Shown one piece after another: positions 20,974 to 31,026 of a stretch of DNA of 64,000 nt; the stretch's first letter is position 1, and each line of letters starts with the position of its first letter. The notes beneath the pieces were generated by a model that did no database searches, had not been told where the DNA came from, and worked only from the letters and a program-made list of their open reading frames with translations. This DNA is from Prinsepia uniflora (lineage: Eukaryota; Streptophyta; Magnoliopsida; Rosales; Rosaceae): NCBI GenBank assembly GCA_032719365.1, contig CM064861.1, positions 94,996,721 to 95,060,720 of the forward strand, in the 5' to 3' direction. The position numbers were made by a program, and so were the translations under genes.

Positions 20974-23433
20974 CTAAATCTTACGTTTAGCCTCTGACAC
21001 TTGCCTACCACTAGACGTACTCTGAGTGTACTTTCGACAAAGCAAAAAACTAATTATTTTATCCAGCAGACCACGTGGTCTAGGACTGACGTCATCTTCG
21101 AGCGTGGAATCTTGAATAAACTTCTCCTTTCGCTTCTCACTCAACACATCAGATGGAGTGACGTCACTTTCAGATGGAGTGACGTCACTTTCAGATGGAG
21201 TGACGTCACTTTCAGATAGAGTGACGTCACTTTCAGATAGAGTGACGTCACTTAACGCAGCAACTGGTGTGACATCATCATTAAGCGCCTTCTCACTGTT
21301 CACGGCAGCTGGAGCGACGTCATCTTTGAGCGTGAAACCTCGAATAAACTTCCCCTTTCCCTTCCCACTCAACACAGCAGCTTGAACAGCTGCGCCGTAT
21401 ACGGCGGCCTCATCGGGATCAATGCCCTTACACAGCTCCATCCCCTGAAAAAACTTCTTCAAAAGCTCCTGCACCTTGAGAACTCTTGAAGAACCACCAG
21501 CGAGCAGCACGTCATCAACCTGGCTTAAATCCACGTCAGCATCCCCCAAACACTTGGCCACATGTTCCATACACTTCATGAACAAATCCATGTTTAATTC
21601 TTCAAATTTGTCACGAGTAAAAGTCACATTGAAATTAATCTTGTCACACAAGCAGTCGATTTCGATTTCGGCCTCTAATTCACACTCAAATGAGAGCCTC
21701 TTCTTTGCCTTCTCACATTCTCTTTTCAACCTCCTAAGAGCCCTGAAGTTTTTTGCAACGTCCAATTTATGCTTCCTCTTGAACTCCTCAACACAATGAT
21801 TCACCATTCTGTTATCAAAGTCTTCCCCGCCGAGGTGAGTGTCTCCGGCGGTTGCCTTGACTTGAAAGTCACCAGAACTTGTCATTGTAAGCAATGACAC
21901 ATCCAATGTGCCACCACCCAAGTTGAATATCATCACATTTCTCGTGCTACTCCACCCGGATTTTTTATGAAGTCCATATGCAATGGCAGCAGCACTTGGT
22001 TCGTTGATGAGGTGTGCATTCAGGCCAGCAAGAGCACCGGCAGCTTCCATAGCCTGACGCTGTGAATCATTGAAAGAAGCTGGAACAGTTATAACTGCAT
22101 TTTTGACAGTTGAGGACAAGTAGGCCTCGGCAAACTTCTTCATCTTTTCGAGAACCATGGATGTGATTTCTTCTGCAGTAAACTGTTTCTGTTTGCCATT
22201 GTAGGTGACCAAAATGAGGGGCTTGTCATGAGGGCCTTCAATGACCTTGAAAGGCCAGAGCTTTATGTCACTTTGAACAGAGACTTCACTGAATCTCCTC
22301 CCAATCAACCGCTTTGTATCTGCAAGAAAAAGGAAAAAGCTTAGGTATATAGTATATACTCCTCGTCTCCCCCGTTCAGCCTAATTTGATCTCGTATATC
22401 AGATTCTGTTTGTATTTTCATTTCATTTAAGATTTTAGGCATTTGGGTTTTCTCAATTCTGTTGAACATATATGGGAAACATTTTAAACCAAAGCAACTT
22501 GCACCAAATTTGGATAAAATCTTCCACTATTTATCAATTTAAACCTACATATTGCTTACCAAATATAGTATTGGCTGTGTTTCTGACGACTTGGTTAAAC
22601 GCTGCATCACCAACCAACGTCTCATCACTAGTCTGAGGGAAGGCAACAAAAGATGCAGTCTTTCTGTTTCCGTGATCGTTCAATATGATCTCAATATGAT
22701 CTTTTTGCCACACAGCCACGCGGGAATACGTACTTCCCAGATCAATGCCGATTGCATGATCTTCATCTTGAGATGGTTGAGGTTGCAGAGGATGAGGGAC
22801 AACATTATGATGCAATATTTCATTTTCCTCTTTTAACAATAATTCCTGCAACTCATCCCAACTACTTATTACAATAGTGTTGTTGATTATCTTCGTACGA
22901 ATGCTATCATACTCCTCTGGTAATCCCCCAAGAATGTATCCATGTACAACTTCTTGATATTCCAGAGGAGCACCGGCAGCATCAAGATCGAGCCACAACT
23001 GTTTGATAGTTGCCAGATAATCAGCCATCGGCGTGGTATTTTTCTTCACTTGTGAAAGACGAGATTTGAGTTGATGGATGTAAGCATGGGTGAGTTGGAG
23101 GTTGTGTTGCTCCAGAGTGAGCCAGAGCTGTTGAGCGGAGTAGGCAGCGCCAGCATTGATGACACGGTGCAAATCGTGAGATATAGTGGATTTAATCCAT
23201 TCCAAAGTACATGCATGTCTTTGATGCCAGCCATCAAAGGCAGGATCATGATCTTGCGGGGGAGGTGGTTCTGTTCCGTCAATGATCCCAAAAAGTTTAT
23301 GGTAGTAAAAATATGATAGAGATTGAGACCTCCACTGTACATAGTTAGACATGTCAGTTGCGAGCATGGTTGGAACCATGTCATGTCTTATGTTTTCTGC
23401 GGCCATTGAAGCACCAGGATATGATGAATTCAT
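20974..23433 (-). CDS. Chimeric Gag-HSP70 protein: copia-type Gag domain fused to a complete HSP70 ATPase domain
   Basis: Two exons (23433-22560 and 22319-20974, GT-AG, phase 1) give 739 residues with no stop. Residues about 1-210 match copia-type Gag (YVQWRSQSLSYFYYHKLFG, then LPEEYDSIRTKI) without a zinc knuckle. A short Pro/Gln linker leads to the HSP70 nucleotide-binding domain at about 227-609, a normal domain length. It has GIDLGSTYS, INEPSAAAIAYG and LAGGSSRVLKVQ motifs. The intron sits at the same codon as in the 26284 HSP70 gene. The residue matching Asp199 of bovine Hsc70 is Asn (IFNLGGGT; codon 21922-21924), predicting weak ATPase. The substrate-binding domain is missing; the last 130 residues hold SDVTPSE-type repeats and a duplicated KFI..-TL-DDV segment. 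An AG acceptor lies right before the ATG, so a 5' UTR intron is likely; Met at 23406 is an alternative start. Confidence 0.85.
21150..21253 (-). repeat. Five 21-bp coding repeats in the Gag-HSP70 tail
   Basis: A 21-base unit occurs five times, with GTGACGTCA starting at 21158, 21179, 21200, 21221 and 21242. On the coding strand it encodes SDVT(L/P)SE. Each unit contains the palindrome TGACGTCA, and a sixth lies near 21088. The unit length keeps the frame, and the near-identity points to recent expansion. Confidence 0.9.
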
Positions 23434-23973
23434 CTGCAATATAAGGTGTGTGAGGAAGAAATAAAGATTTTTAAAGGATTAATACTTTGATATGGTTGTT
23501 AAAATCTAGACGAGTGTTGATAGATGTTGATTGATCTTCAATAATAGTTTCATTGACTCTTAGAAAAGGGGGTTTCTTTTGTGGGAATTGTTTCTCTAAG
23601 TTGATTGATCTTCATGTTACACAAAACATAAGAGCAAATAAGAAATGCTCATCAAAGAATTCAAATTTCCGTACTTTATAAAAAGAAAAAAAAAAACCAT
23701 CAACTTTCTTAATTATAGAACGACTAAAAATAGATTGATAAAAAAGACCTACTAAAATTAACAACAATTAAAATTCAATTTTAGAAGACTTCATCAAAAT
23801 CACTCAAACAATATGAGTAAACAAAATTAAGTAAAAGGAACAAAAGCCTTACAGAGCTACTGGGTGATCACGATGGAGATAGTTGAGAGAAAAAACCGAT
23901 CGACAAATTTGGAGATATGCCCATGTAAGGAAAAGCTACTAAAGCTCTCTCTCTCTCTTTTGTTATCTGATCT

Positions 23974-25058
23974 GATCACTGAAGCTACTAAAGAAAGCTA
24001 AGGTCAATTACTATTTATCAACAGTGCACTGACCATTTTGCCCTCCCTTTATAGGTGTTTCAGTTTTGCAACGCCGCCTCATCAAATGTTTCTCACGTCC
24101 TCTTCATCTTCTTCCACACCGCCTCTCATCACATATTATCGTTGTCTTCTCTACTAAGGCTACTAAAGCTACTAAAGCTGAGTTGAGTCACAAAAGCTTT
24201 TCTGAATTTTTATCTGAAAAGCTGCCCTTGATTTATAGGTGTTTCAGTTTTCCAACACCGCCTCATCAGATTCTCACATCTTCTTCCGCACCGCCTCTCA
24301 TCACACATCATCGTTCTCTTTTCTACTAAAGCTATTAAAGAAAGCTGAGTTGCGTTACTAAAGTTTTTTTTTTTTGGACTGAACACTAAGTTCTTTCTTT
24401 TCATCCGAAAAAATCACTATTTAAAATGATGGCCGTCTAATTCTTTTAGTGGTATTTATGCGCTTGAAAGAGAAAATTTATACCGCATAATAACTAAACG
24501 ACTCTATGAATTTTCTCTATGAATTTATGTATATATCTTTATATATATTTAAAATTATATAAATTTAATTATATAAATTATTTTATTTATTAAATATCTA
24601 ATTAATAATATAAATATTAATTAAAATCAAAATAATAAATTTTAAAATATAGAATATTATATAATAAAATTAATAAAAAATTATATTTTTAATATTTATA
24701 ATTATCAATTTAATTTATTTATCTAAATAATTAATTTTTATTTTAAAATTATTTGATAATATTATTTTATTAATTTATTAAATTTTAGTTTTAAAAAAAC
24801 AATTAGGCTCCTAGACGCCCTTTTGAACCTTGAGAAAAGGTAAGTTGTCACTACAACTTTTCTCTTTATGATTTTGTCCGATCACTGAAGCTACTAAAGC
24901 TAAGTTCAATCACTATTCATTAACAGTGCACTGACCGTTTTACCCTTGTTTTTATAGGTGTTTCAGTTTTGCGACACCGCCTCGATCATCACGCGTCTTC
25001 TTAATCTTCTTCCACACCGCCTCTCTTTATATATCATCAGGTTCGTTCTCTTTTCTAC
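23974..25058 (+). repeat. Three copies of a repeat of about 170 bp in the divergent intergenic region
   Basis: Copies lie at about 23974-24160, 24163-24330 and 24880-25058. The first and third start with GATCACTGAAGCTACTAAAG. All share TATAGGTGTTTCAGTTTT, then ACACCGCCTC (ACGCCGCCTC in copy 1), and end with a CTCTTTTCTAC-like tract. The AT-rich element at 24470-24838 separates the second and third. No coding frame is conserved. Confidence 0.75.
24470..24838 (-). repeat. AT-rich dispersed repeat, copy 2
   Basis: Reverse-complement homologue of 6963-7330, ending at a CTAGACGCCC motif near 24813-24822. It appears inserted between copies of the 170-base repeat. No coding sequence. Confidence 0.55.
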
Positions 25059-26283
25059 ATCTCCAGTGTATAGCCATCAGCGAACACCATCAGCAAGTGC
25101 TAAGGAAAAAACTTAATCTCTGTTCTCACATCAGAAACCGGCTCTTCTCTTCTCTTTCATAACCATCAGTGATCATTCATCCTAGCCACCACATATCATC
25201 GATCATAGGCTCATAGCCACCGCCGGTCGTAGGCTTCAACCAGCGATAGTCGATCTCTGCTTTTACCAGCCATCATCGATTCTTGCGTTTCTCCAACAGA
25301 GGTCCAATTGAATTTCACTTGTTGTTTGAGTTTTATCTGTGGTACTCGAAATATTTATTTTTTGGTACTTCTTCTTCAGTTCGGGCTTATACAAGATGGA
25401 CATATGAGTGGTATTATACATATGTTTTTTTTTTTTTTGGTTTTTTTTTTTATTATTATCAAGGTGTTGCCTTCACTTTAGGTTTATGGTGAAAGTCTCT
25501 GTTTTTGTTTGATCGTCAATGTGCAATAGTTTTCTTTTTTTTTGGCTTTTTTTTTTCCTTATGTTTGTATTTTTTTCCTTTTTTTTTTTCCGGTCCGTTT
25601 GTCTTTCTTTTGCTTTTTTTTTACCTTCTTTTCTTTTTTGATTTTCCTTTCTATTCCTAAACACAATATTTTATTTTATTTTATTTTATTTTATTTTCTC
25701 CTTTCTAAATCAAACTACATAATTCTTCCTATTTCAAACTAAATAGCTTTTCTTATTACATTTTATTAAATAGTAACATAATTTTTTTAATGTAAACCCT
25801 ACTTTATATGGTTGTAAATTATGTTTGTATTTTATAACAAGTAATATATGAAAAAAATAATGCTCTAGGCACTAAGTAAAATTCCAAATTTTTTGTTCTA
25901 ACGTATATGGCTCACGACGTGGTGTATATAACTGAACGTATTTTTGGGAATTTAACAAAAAAAAAAAGAAAAAATCCATTTTTGGGAAGAAACTTTTTTG
26001 GGAAGAAACCACCGTGAATTCTTAATTGAACGTATTTTTTGGTGTACTAAATGGGAAATCCTTCTTCCATAAACTAATTCTTGGAACCCAACGTGTAGTA
26101 ATTAAACAAGTACGTACTTCTTGATGAACGACCCAGAACTGAAATTCCTATTTTTCCACACTGAATTTTATTCTTCATATTATATATATTTTTCTTCACT
26201 CATTTACTCAACTTTATTATTATTGATCATCTTTTAGCATTATTGATCTTCTCCAACCTCTGGATCACGGCGAGATATTAAAA

Positions 26284-28807
26284 ATGGAAGAAGAAGGCTA
26301 TGCGATTGGGATTGATCTTGGTACCACAAATTCATGTGTTGCAGTGTGGCAAGATGACCATGCTAAAATCATAGCAAACGATCACGGAAACAGGACGACT
26401 CGGTCTTGTGTTACATTCACTGAAACTAAGAGATTGGTTGGTGATGAAGCATTTAATCAAGTCATTCGATTCCCCACCAACTCAATTTTTGGTACGTAAA
26501 ATTTATATATATGCAAGAAGTTGAGGTTTTAATCCAAAATCAATTGGTAATGGGGAGTAGTGCAATATTTTATAAGGTACAAATTGTAGTTGTGTTTTTA
26601 AGATGTGTGATATTTTTCTTACATTGGATTGAATTTTTTAGTCTATTACGTGACGATTTGAATTTTTCTGATTTGAATTTTCCTCACGTCTTAACACATT
26701 TTCTCACGTGTGACGAATGTTCAAACTTATCACGTGTTTAGTCTATCACGTGACGATTTGAATTTTGTTGATTTGAATTTTCCTCACATCTTAACATACT
26801 TTCTCATGTATGGTGGATTTTTTCAACTTATCATATGTTTAACCTATCACGTGACGATTTGAATTTTTCTTATTTGAATTTTCCTCATATCTCAACACTC
26901 CCTCACGTGTGACGGATTTTTCAACTTATCACATGTTTAACCTATCACGTGACAATTTGAATTTTCCTCATATCTCAACATACTCTCTCACGTGTGACGG
27001 ATTTTTCAACTTATCACATGTTTAATCTATCACGTGTCGATTTGAATTTTCCTCATATCTCAATACACTCTCTCATGTGTGGCGAATTTTCTAATTTATC
27101 ACGTGTTTAGCCTATCACGTGAATGATTTGAATTTTCCTCACATTTCAACACTCCCTCACGTGTGGCGAATTTTTCAGTTTATTACATGACAATTTGAAT
27201 GAGTACGTGTGATGGTTAAACTTTTACATGGGATAATTCCGCTCTGATATCATGTAAGACGTCGAGGTTCCACCCCAAAACTAATTGATAATGGTGGAAG
27301 TAGTTCAAGATTTTATAAGGCATAAATTATAATTGTGTTTTTTTGATAGGAGACATTTTTCTCACATATCAATAATATATATATATAATTGTGCTTATAT
27401 ATATATAATTTATATAATTGTGTTTATGTGTGTATGTTACGTTTACTAATTGAATCATTTTATAGTATAGATGCAAAGAGGTTAATTGGGAGGAGATTTA
27501 GTGACGAAACAGTTAAAAAAGATGTGAAGCTGTGGCCATTTAAGGTCATTGAGGGCCCGAGTGACAAGCCATTGATTGTTGTTTCCCAACAAGGAAAAGA
27601 GAAATTGTTTTCTGCTGAAGACATCTCATCCATGGTTCTTGCAAAGATGCGGGAGATTGCTGAGTCCTTCTTGTGCTCAAATATTAGCCAAAAAAATGTA
27701 GTTATCACTGTCCCTTCTTACTTCAACGACTCCCAGCGTCAAGCTACAATAGAAGCTGGGAAATTAGCTGGCTTAAATGTGCTGCGCATTATCAACGAAC
27801 CAACTGCTGCAGCTATTGCTTATGGCATTGACAAGAGGGCTAGTTTTTTTAAGAAGAGAAATGTGATGATATTTGATTGGGGTGGTGGCACTTTGGATGT
27901 GTCACTGGTTACAATAGGCAACGGTTTGTTTAACGTGAAGGCGACTGCTGGTGACACTCACCTCGGAGGCGAAGATATAGATAACAGCATGGTGAGTTAC
28001 TGTGCCGAGAATTTCAGGAAAAAAAATAATGTGGACATAAGAGAAAATGCTAGAGCTCTTCGGAGGGCTAAAACTGAGTGTGAAAAGGCAAAGAAGACAC
28101 TTTCATTTTCAACTGAAACTGATATTGAAATTGACTGTTTGGCTGATGGTATTGATTTCTACGCGACTTTTACTCGCAAAAAATTTGAAAGACTCAACAT
28201 GAAGATCTTCTACAAGTGCATGGTGCCAGTGAGGAAGTGTTTGGAGGATGCTAAAATGGACAAACGCGATATCGATGATGTTGTTCTTGTTGGTGGGTCT
28301 TCTAAAATCCCCAAGATGCAAGAGTTATTAAAGCAGTTTTTCGAGGGTAAGGAGTTGTGCAAGAGCATTAATCCGGACGAGGCCATTGCTTATGGTGCTG
28401 CTGTCCAAGCTGCTATCTTGAGTGGGAATGTTACTGGGAAGCTTCATGACTTCAAACTCTCGGATGTCATTCCAATGTCGCTTGGTACGGAGGTTGCCAA
28501 AGAAAAGTTCATGAGTGTTGTGATCCCAAGAAACACCAAAATTCCTACCAAAATGCGCAAAACTTTTGGAACTTCGGGTGGCAACGGAACATCTCTTGTC
28601 TTCCGTGTTTTTGAGGGTGAGAATCAGTTCACCAAAGATAACAATTATTTGGGTGAATTTTACGTAGATGGCGTTCCTCCAGCTCCTAAAGGAGTTGAAC
28701 ATTTTGATGTTTGGTTTTCTATCGATGAAAATGGTGTGTTGAACGTTTCCGCTGAGATCATGTCCACCGGAAAAAAGAAAGAGATTACAATCAACAGATC
28801 CAGATAA
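26284..28807 (+). CDS. HSP70-family chaperone ATPase, lidless (514 residues)
   Basis: Exon 1 (26284-26491) and exon 2 (27471-28807) join in phase 1 at the Asp of DAKRLIGRRF, the classic intron position of plant cytosolic HSP70 genes. The ATPase domain, about residues 6-385, has all signatures: GIDLGTTNSCVAVW, IFDWGGGTLDVSLV and DDVVLVGGSSKIPKMQ. The residues corresponding to Asp10, Lys71, Glu175, Asp199 and Asp206 of bovine Hsc70 are all present. The substrate-binding beta domain follows (PMSLGTEV, RNTKIPTK, ENGVLNVSAE). The protein then stops at ITINRSR, where full-length HSP70s of about 650 residues continue with the helical lid and EEVD tail. The intron holds a TRIM element. The open frame and conserved active site argue that it is functional, perhaps with fast substrate exchange. 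Confidence 0.88.
26512..27374 (-). mobile_element. TRIM retrotransposon in the HSP70 intron, interior expanded
   Basis: Terminal repeats related to those at 20096-20456 lie at about 26512-26620 and 27253-27374. ATATA flanks both sides (26507-26511 and 27375-27379), although in TA-rich surroundings. The expected primer-binding site appears as the decayed TGATATCAGA on the minus strand near 27252-27243. In place of the 113-base interior of the other copy, about 630 bases are present, made of tandem copies of interior sequence. The element lies antisense to the HSP70 gene. Confidence 0.75.
26640..27220 (+). repeat. Tandem array of about 84-100-bp units inside the intronic TRIM
   Basis: About six units each contain CTCACGTGTGACGG-type sequence, then CAACTTATCACATGTTTAA, CTATCACGTGACGATTTGAA and TTTTCCTCATATCTCAACA. 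Unit length varies because a short GAATTTT block is doubled in some. CACGTG, a G-box core, recurs up to twice per unit. The unit corresponds to the polypurine-tract side of the TRIM interior. Confidence 0.8.
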
Positions 28808-29257
28808 AAAGGATATGCGTGGATCATTTCGTTCGTTGTTCTCAACAGAAAACATGCATGGCGGTTTTGTTTGATTACTATAATCTGTTGGATGACTATA
28901 ATTACAAATTAAGCTACATGTTTTGTGTTTATATGTATTCATCTCTCCTGCTTTAGTTGATTGTTCTTCCACAAACTCTAATGCCTAAACAAGACGTCAG
29001 ACCGGCCACTTATTTATGAGACTGAAGGATTGGACATTTTCTTGGTTTAAAAGAAAAAAGATATCTTTAGGGTACGTAATATATATTCACTTCTTAATTA
29101 AGAGGAGTCCAAACTTAGACGACTTCCAATATAAGAGATGGATGAGCAACTCAAGTTGCAGTGCCCTAGCTACATAATGTGAATAGATAAAGAGTAAATC
29201 AATGTTATACCCATAACAATTTTTATTTTTATTAAAAACCTTTAATGCTTGTATTTT
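28808..29257. other. 3' flank of the HSP70 gene
   Basis: Includes the presumed 3' UTR of the HSP70 gene; ACATGCATGGCGGTTTTG near 28851-28868 also occurs, diverged, behind the pseudogene at 18950-20050. No further gene is seen. Confidence 0.5.
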
Positions 29258-30575
29258 AAACAAAATAAGACATTTCCTCAATTTTTTAATTTCCTTTTCT
29301 ATCGATGAGAGTGGTGTTCTTGATGTTTCTGTTGAGATCGTATCCACCCGAAAAAAGAAAAGGATTACAATCAAAAGGTAATTGAGGAAGATTTTTACTA
29401 CCGAAGTTACAAAGAACTTGCGTGTATTTCTTTCTGGTTTCAATAAGAGCTAGACATGCTTGTTTTTGTCTATATATGTTTTTATGTATTCGTCTATCTT
29501 GGTTTTTGTTATAATAAAGAGTGGGCATCATATCACTAATTTGCTACACATGGTCTATTGACATAAAACAAGCCAATACAAGGCAATAACCAAAACCTTG
29601 AGCTCAGCTAAAAAATGAGCCGACCCGACCCGAGTTCGAACACAAAACGTAGAAGCCGAAACTAATCATACCTCTTTAGTCGAGCTTCAATTGAGTTTGA
29701 ATTCCAAATAATAATATCCAATTTGAACTTCCAACGAGGTGTCCTCGGACCTCGATACACTCAAAAGTTGTGCTTAATTCTCCTTTCCAAGTGCAGCTTG
29801 CTTTTGGGAATAAAATATTCTCAGTAAGTTTCGAACTTTTACCAATTAGACACCAATGAAATTCGCCACTTAAAAATGCATGTGACACATCTTGGTTCAT
29901 TATCAGCGCGCTGTTTAAACAAAATAAAATAAGACATTCCCTCAATTTTTTAATTTCCTTTTCTATCGATGAGAATGGTGTTCTTGATGTTTCTGTTGAG
30001 ATCGTATCCACCCGAAAAAAGAAAAGGATTACAATCAAAAGGTAATTGAGGAAGATTTTTACTACCGAAGTTACAAAGAACTTGCGTGTATTTCTTTCTG
30101 GTTTCAATAAGAGCTAGACATGCTTGTTTTTGTCTATATATGTTTTTATGTATTCGTCTATCTTGGTTTTTGTTATAATAAAGAGTGGGCATCATATCAC
30201 TAATTTGCTACACATGGTCTATTGACATAAAACAAGCCAATACAAGGCAATAACCAAAACCTTGAGCTCAGCTAAAAAATGAGCCGAATCGACCCGAGTT
30301 CGAACACAAAACATAGAAGCCGAAACTAATCATACCTCTTTAGTCGAGCTTCAATTGAGTTTGAATTCCAAATAATAGTATCCGATTTGAACTTCCAACT
30401 AGGTGTCCTCGGTACACTCGAAAGTTGTGCTTAATTCTCCTTTCCAAGTGCAGCTTGCTTTTGGGAATAAAATGTTCTCAGTAAGTTTCGAATCTCTACC
30501 AATTATACACCAATGAAATTCGCTACTTAAAAATGCATGTGGCACATCTTGGTTCATTATCAGCGCGCTGTTTAG
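29258..30575 (+). repeat. Tandem duplication of about 660 bp carrying HSP70 3'-end relics
   Basis: The units at about 29258-29919 and 29920-30575 are nearly identical and offset by about 660 bases. Each begins with the last codons of an HSP70 gene (SIDENGVLDVSVEIVSTRKK, then ITIKR and a stop; first copy SIDESG) at 29299-29382 and 29962-30045. HSP70-like 3' flank and unrelated sequence follow. The ATPase domain is absent. Long minus-strand frames here are antisense shadows. Confidence 0.85.
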
Positions 30576-31026
30576 AAGTGTAGTAGTACCTCCAATTTGA
30601 AGTTATGTGTTCCAAGTATCTGCTGAAAGTAGACCACAAGTTTTACTATATGGAGGTAGACATAGACTTGGACTAAGCAAAGTCAATGTACGAAATATAG
30701 GAGCAACTATATATATTGATCATCATTGACTTAGTCATGCATCAACAGTATAGGCTCACCTAATAATAGAGCTTGAAATTATTAATATATGCTTTGATTA
30801 CATTTTCTGCTTACTGTTGGGCCTGTTTCTCTTAATCAAAGTCACATATACTTTGCATCATACGTGTTTGTGGTGCACATTAATGTCACCTTAGTTTGTA
30901 AGAGCAAGACGTGTGTATATATTGAATTAGACTTTTCATTTCCTACATTCAAATTACATGGTTGTTAATCTTTCAACATTCTTCTTCAAAGTTCAAAGCT
31001 TTTGTCTTTAGGAAAAAATAAAAAAC
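30576..31026. other. 5' flank of an HSP70 pseudogene
   Basis: No gene is visible. By position it is the former promoter and leader of the pseudogene at 31027-33182. Confidence 0.4.

Larger units (their letters stand above)
23434..26283. promoter_or_regulatory. Shared upstream region between the divergent Gag-HSP70 and HSP70 genes
   Basis: This 2.85-kb interval lies between the starts of two divergently transcribed genes. It contains three diverged copies of a sequence of about 170 bases (see 23974-25058), an inserted AT-rich element (24470-24838) and T-rich runs at 25420-25640. A TATA-like TATATATATT at 26181-26190 lies about 100 bases before the HSP70 ATG. I searched by eye for clear arrays of heat-shock elements (alternating GAA and TTC blocks) and found none that I would defend. 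No gene is supported. Confidence 0.4.

Noticed and set aside
21150..21253. Regularly spaced 21-bp repeats resembling a small CRISPR array
   Set aside because: The units are contiguous with no spacers, lie inside a plant coding exon and keep its reading frame.
25283..25742. Phe/Leu-rich plus-strand open frames
   Set aside because: They are produced by poly(T) tracts and have no ordinary codon pattern.
23434..26283. Heat-shock elements for the HSP70 genes
   Set aside because: Isolated GAA and TTC words occur, as expected by chance, but no array of three or more alternating blocks stood out.
28328..28972. Minus-strand open frame of 214 codons
   Set aside because: It lies antisense to the conserved HSP70 second exon and shows no family resemblance.
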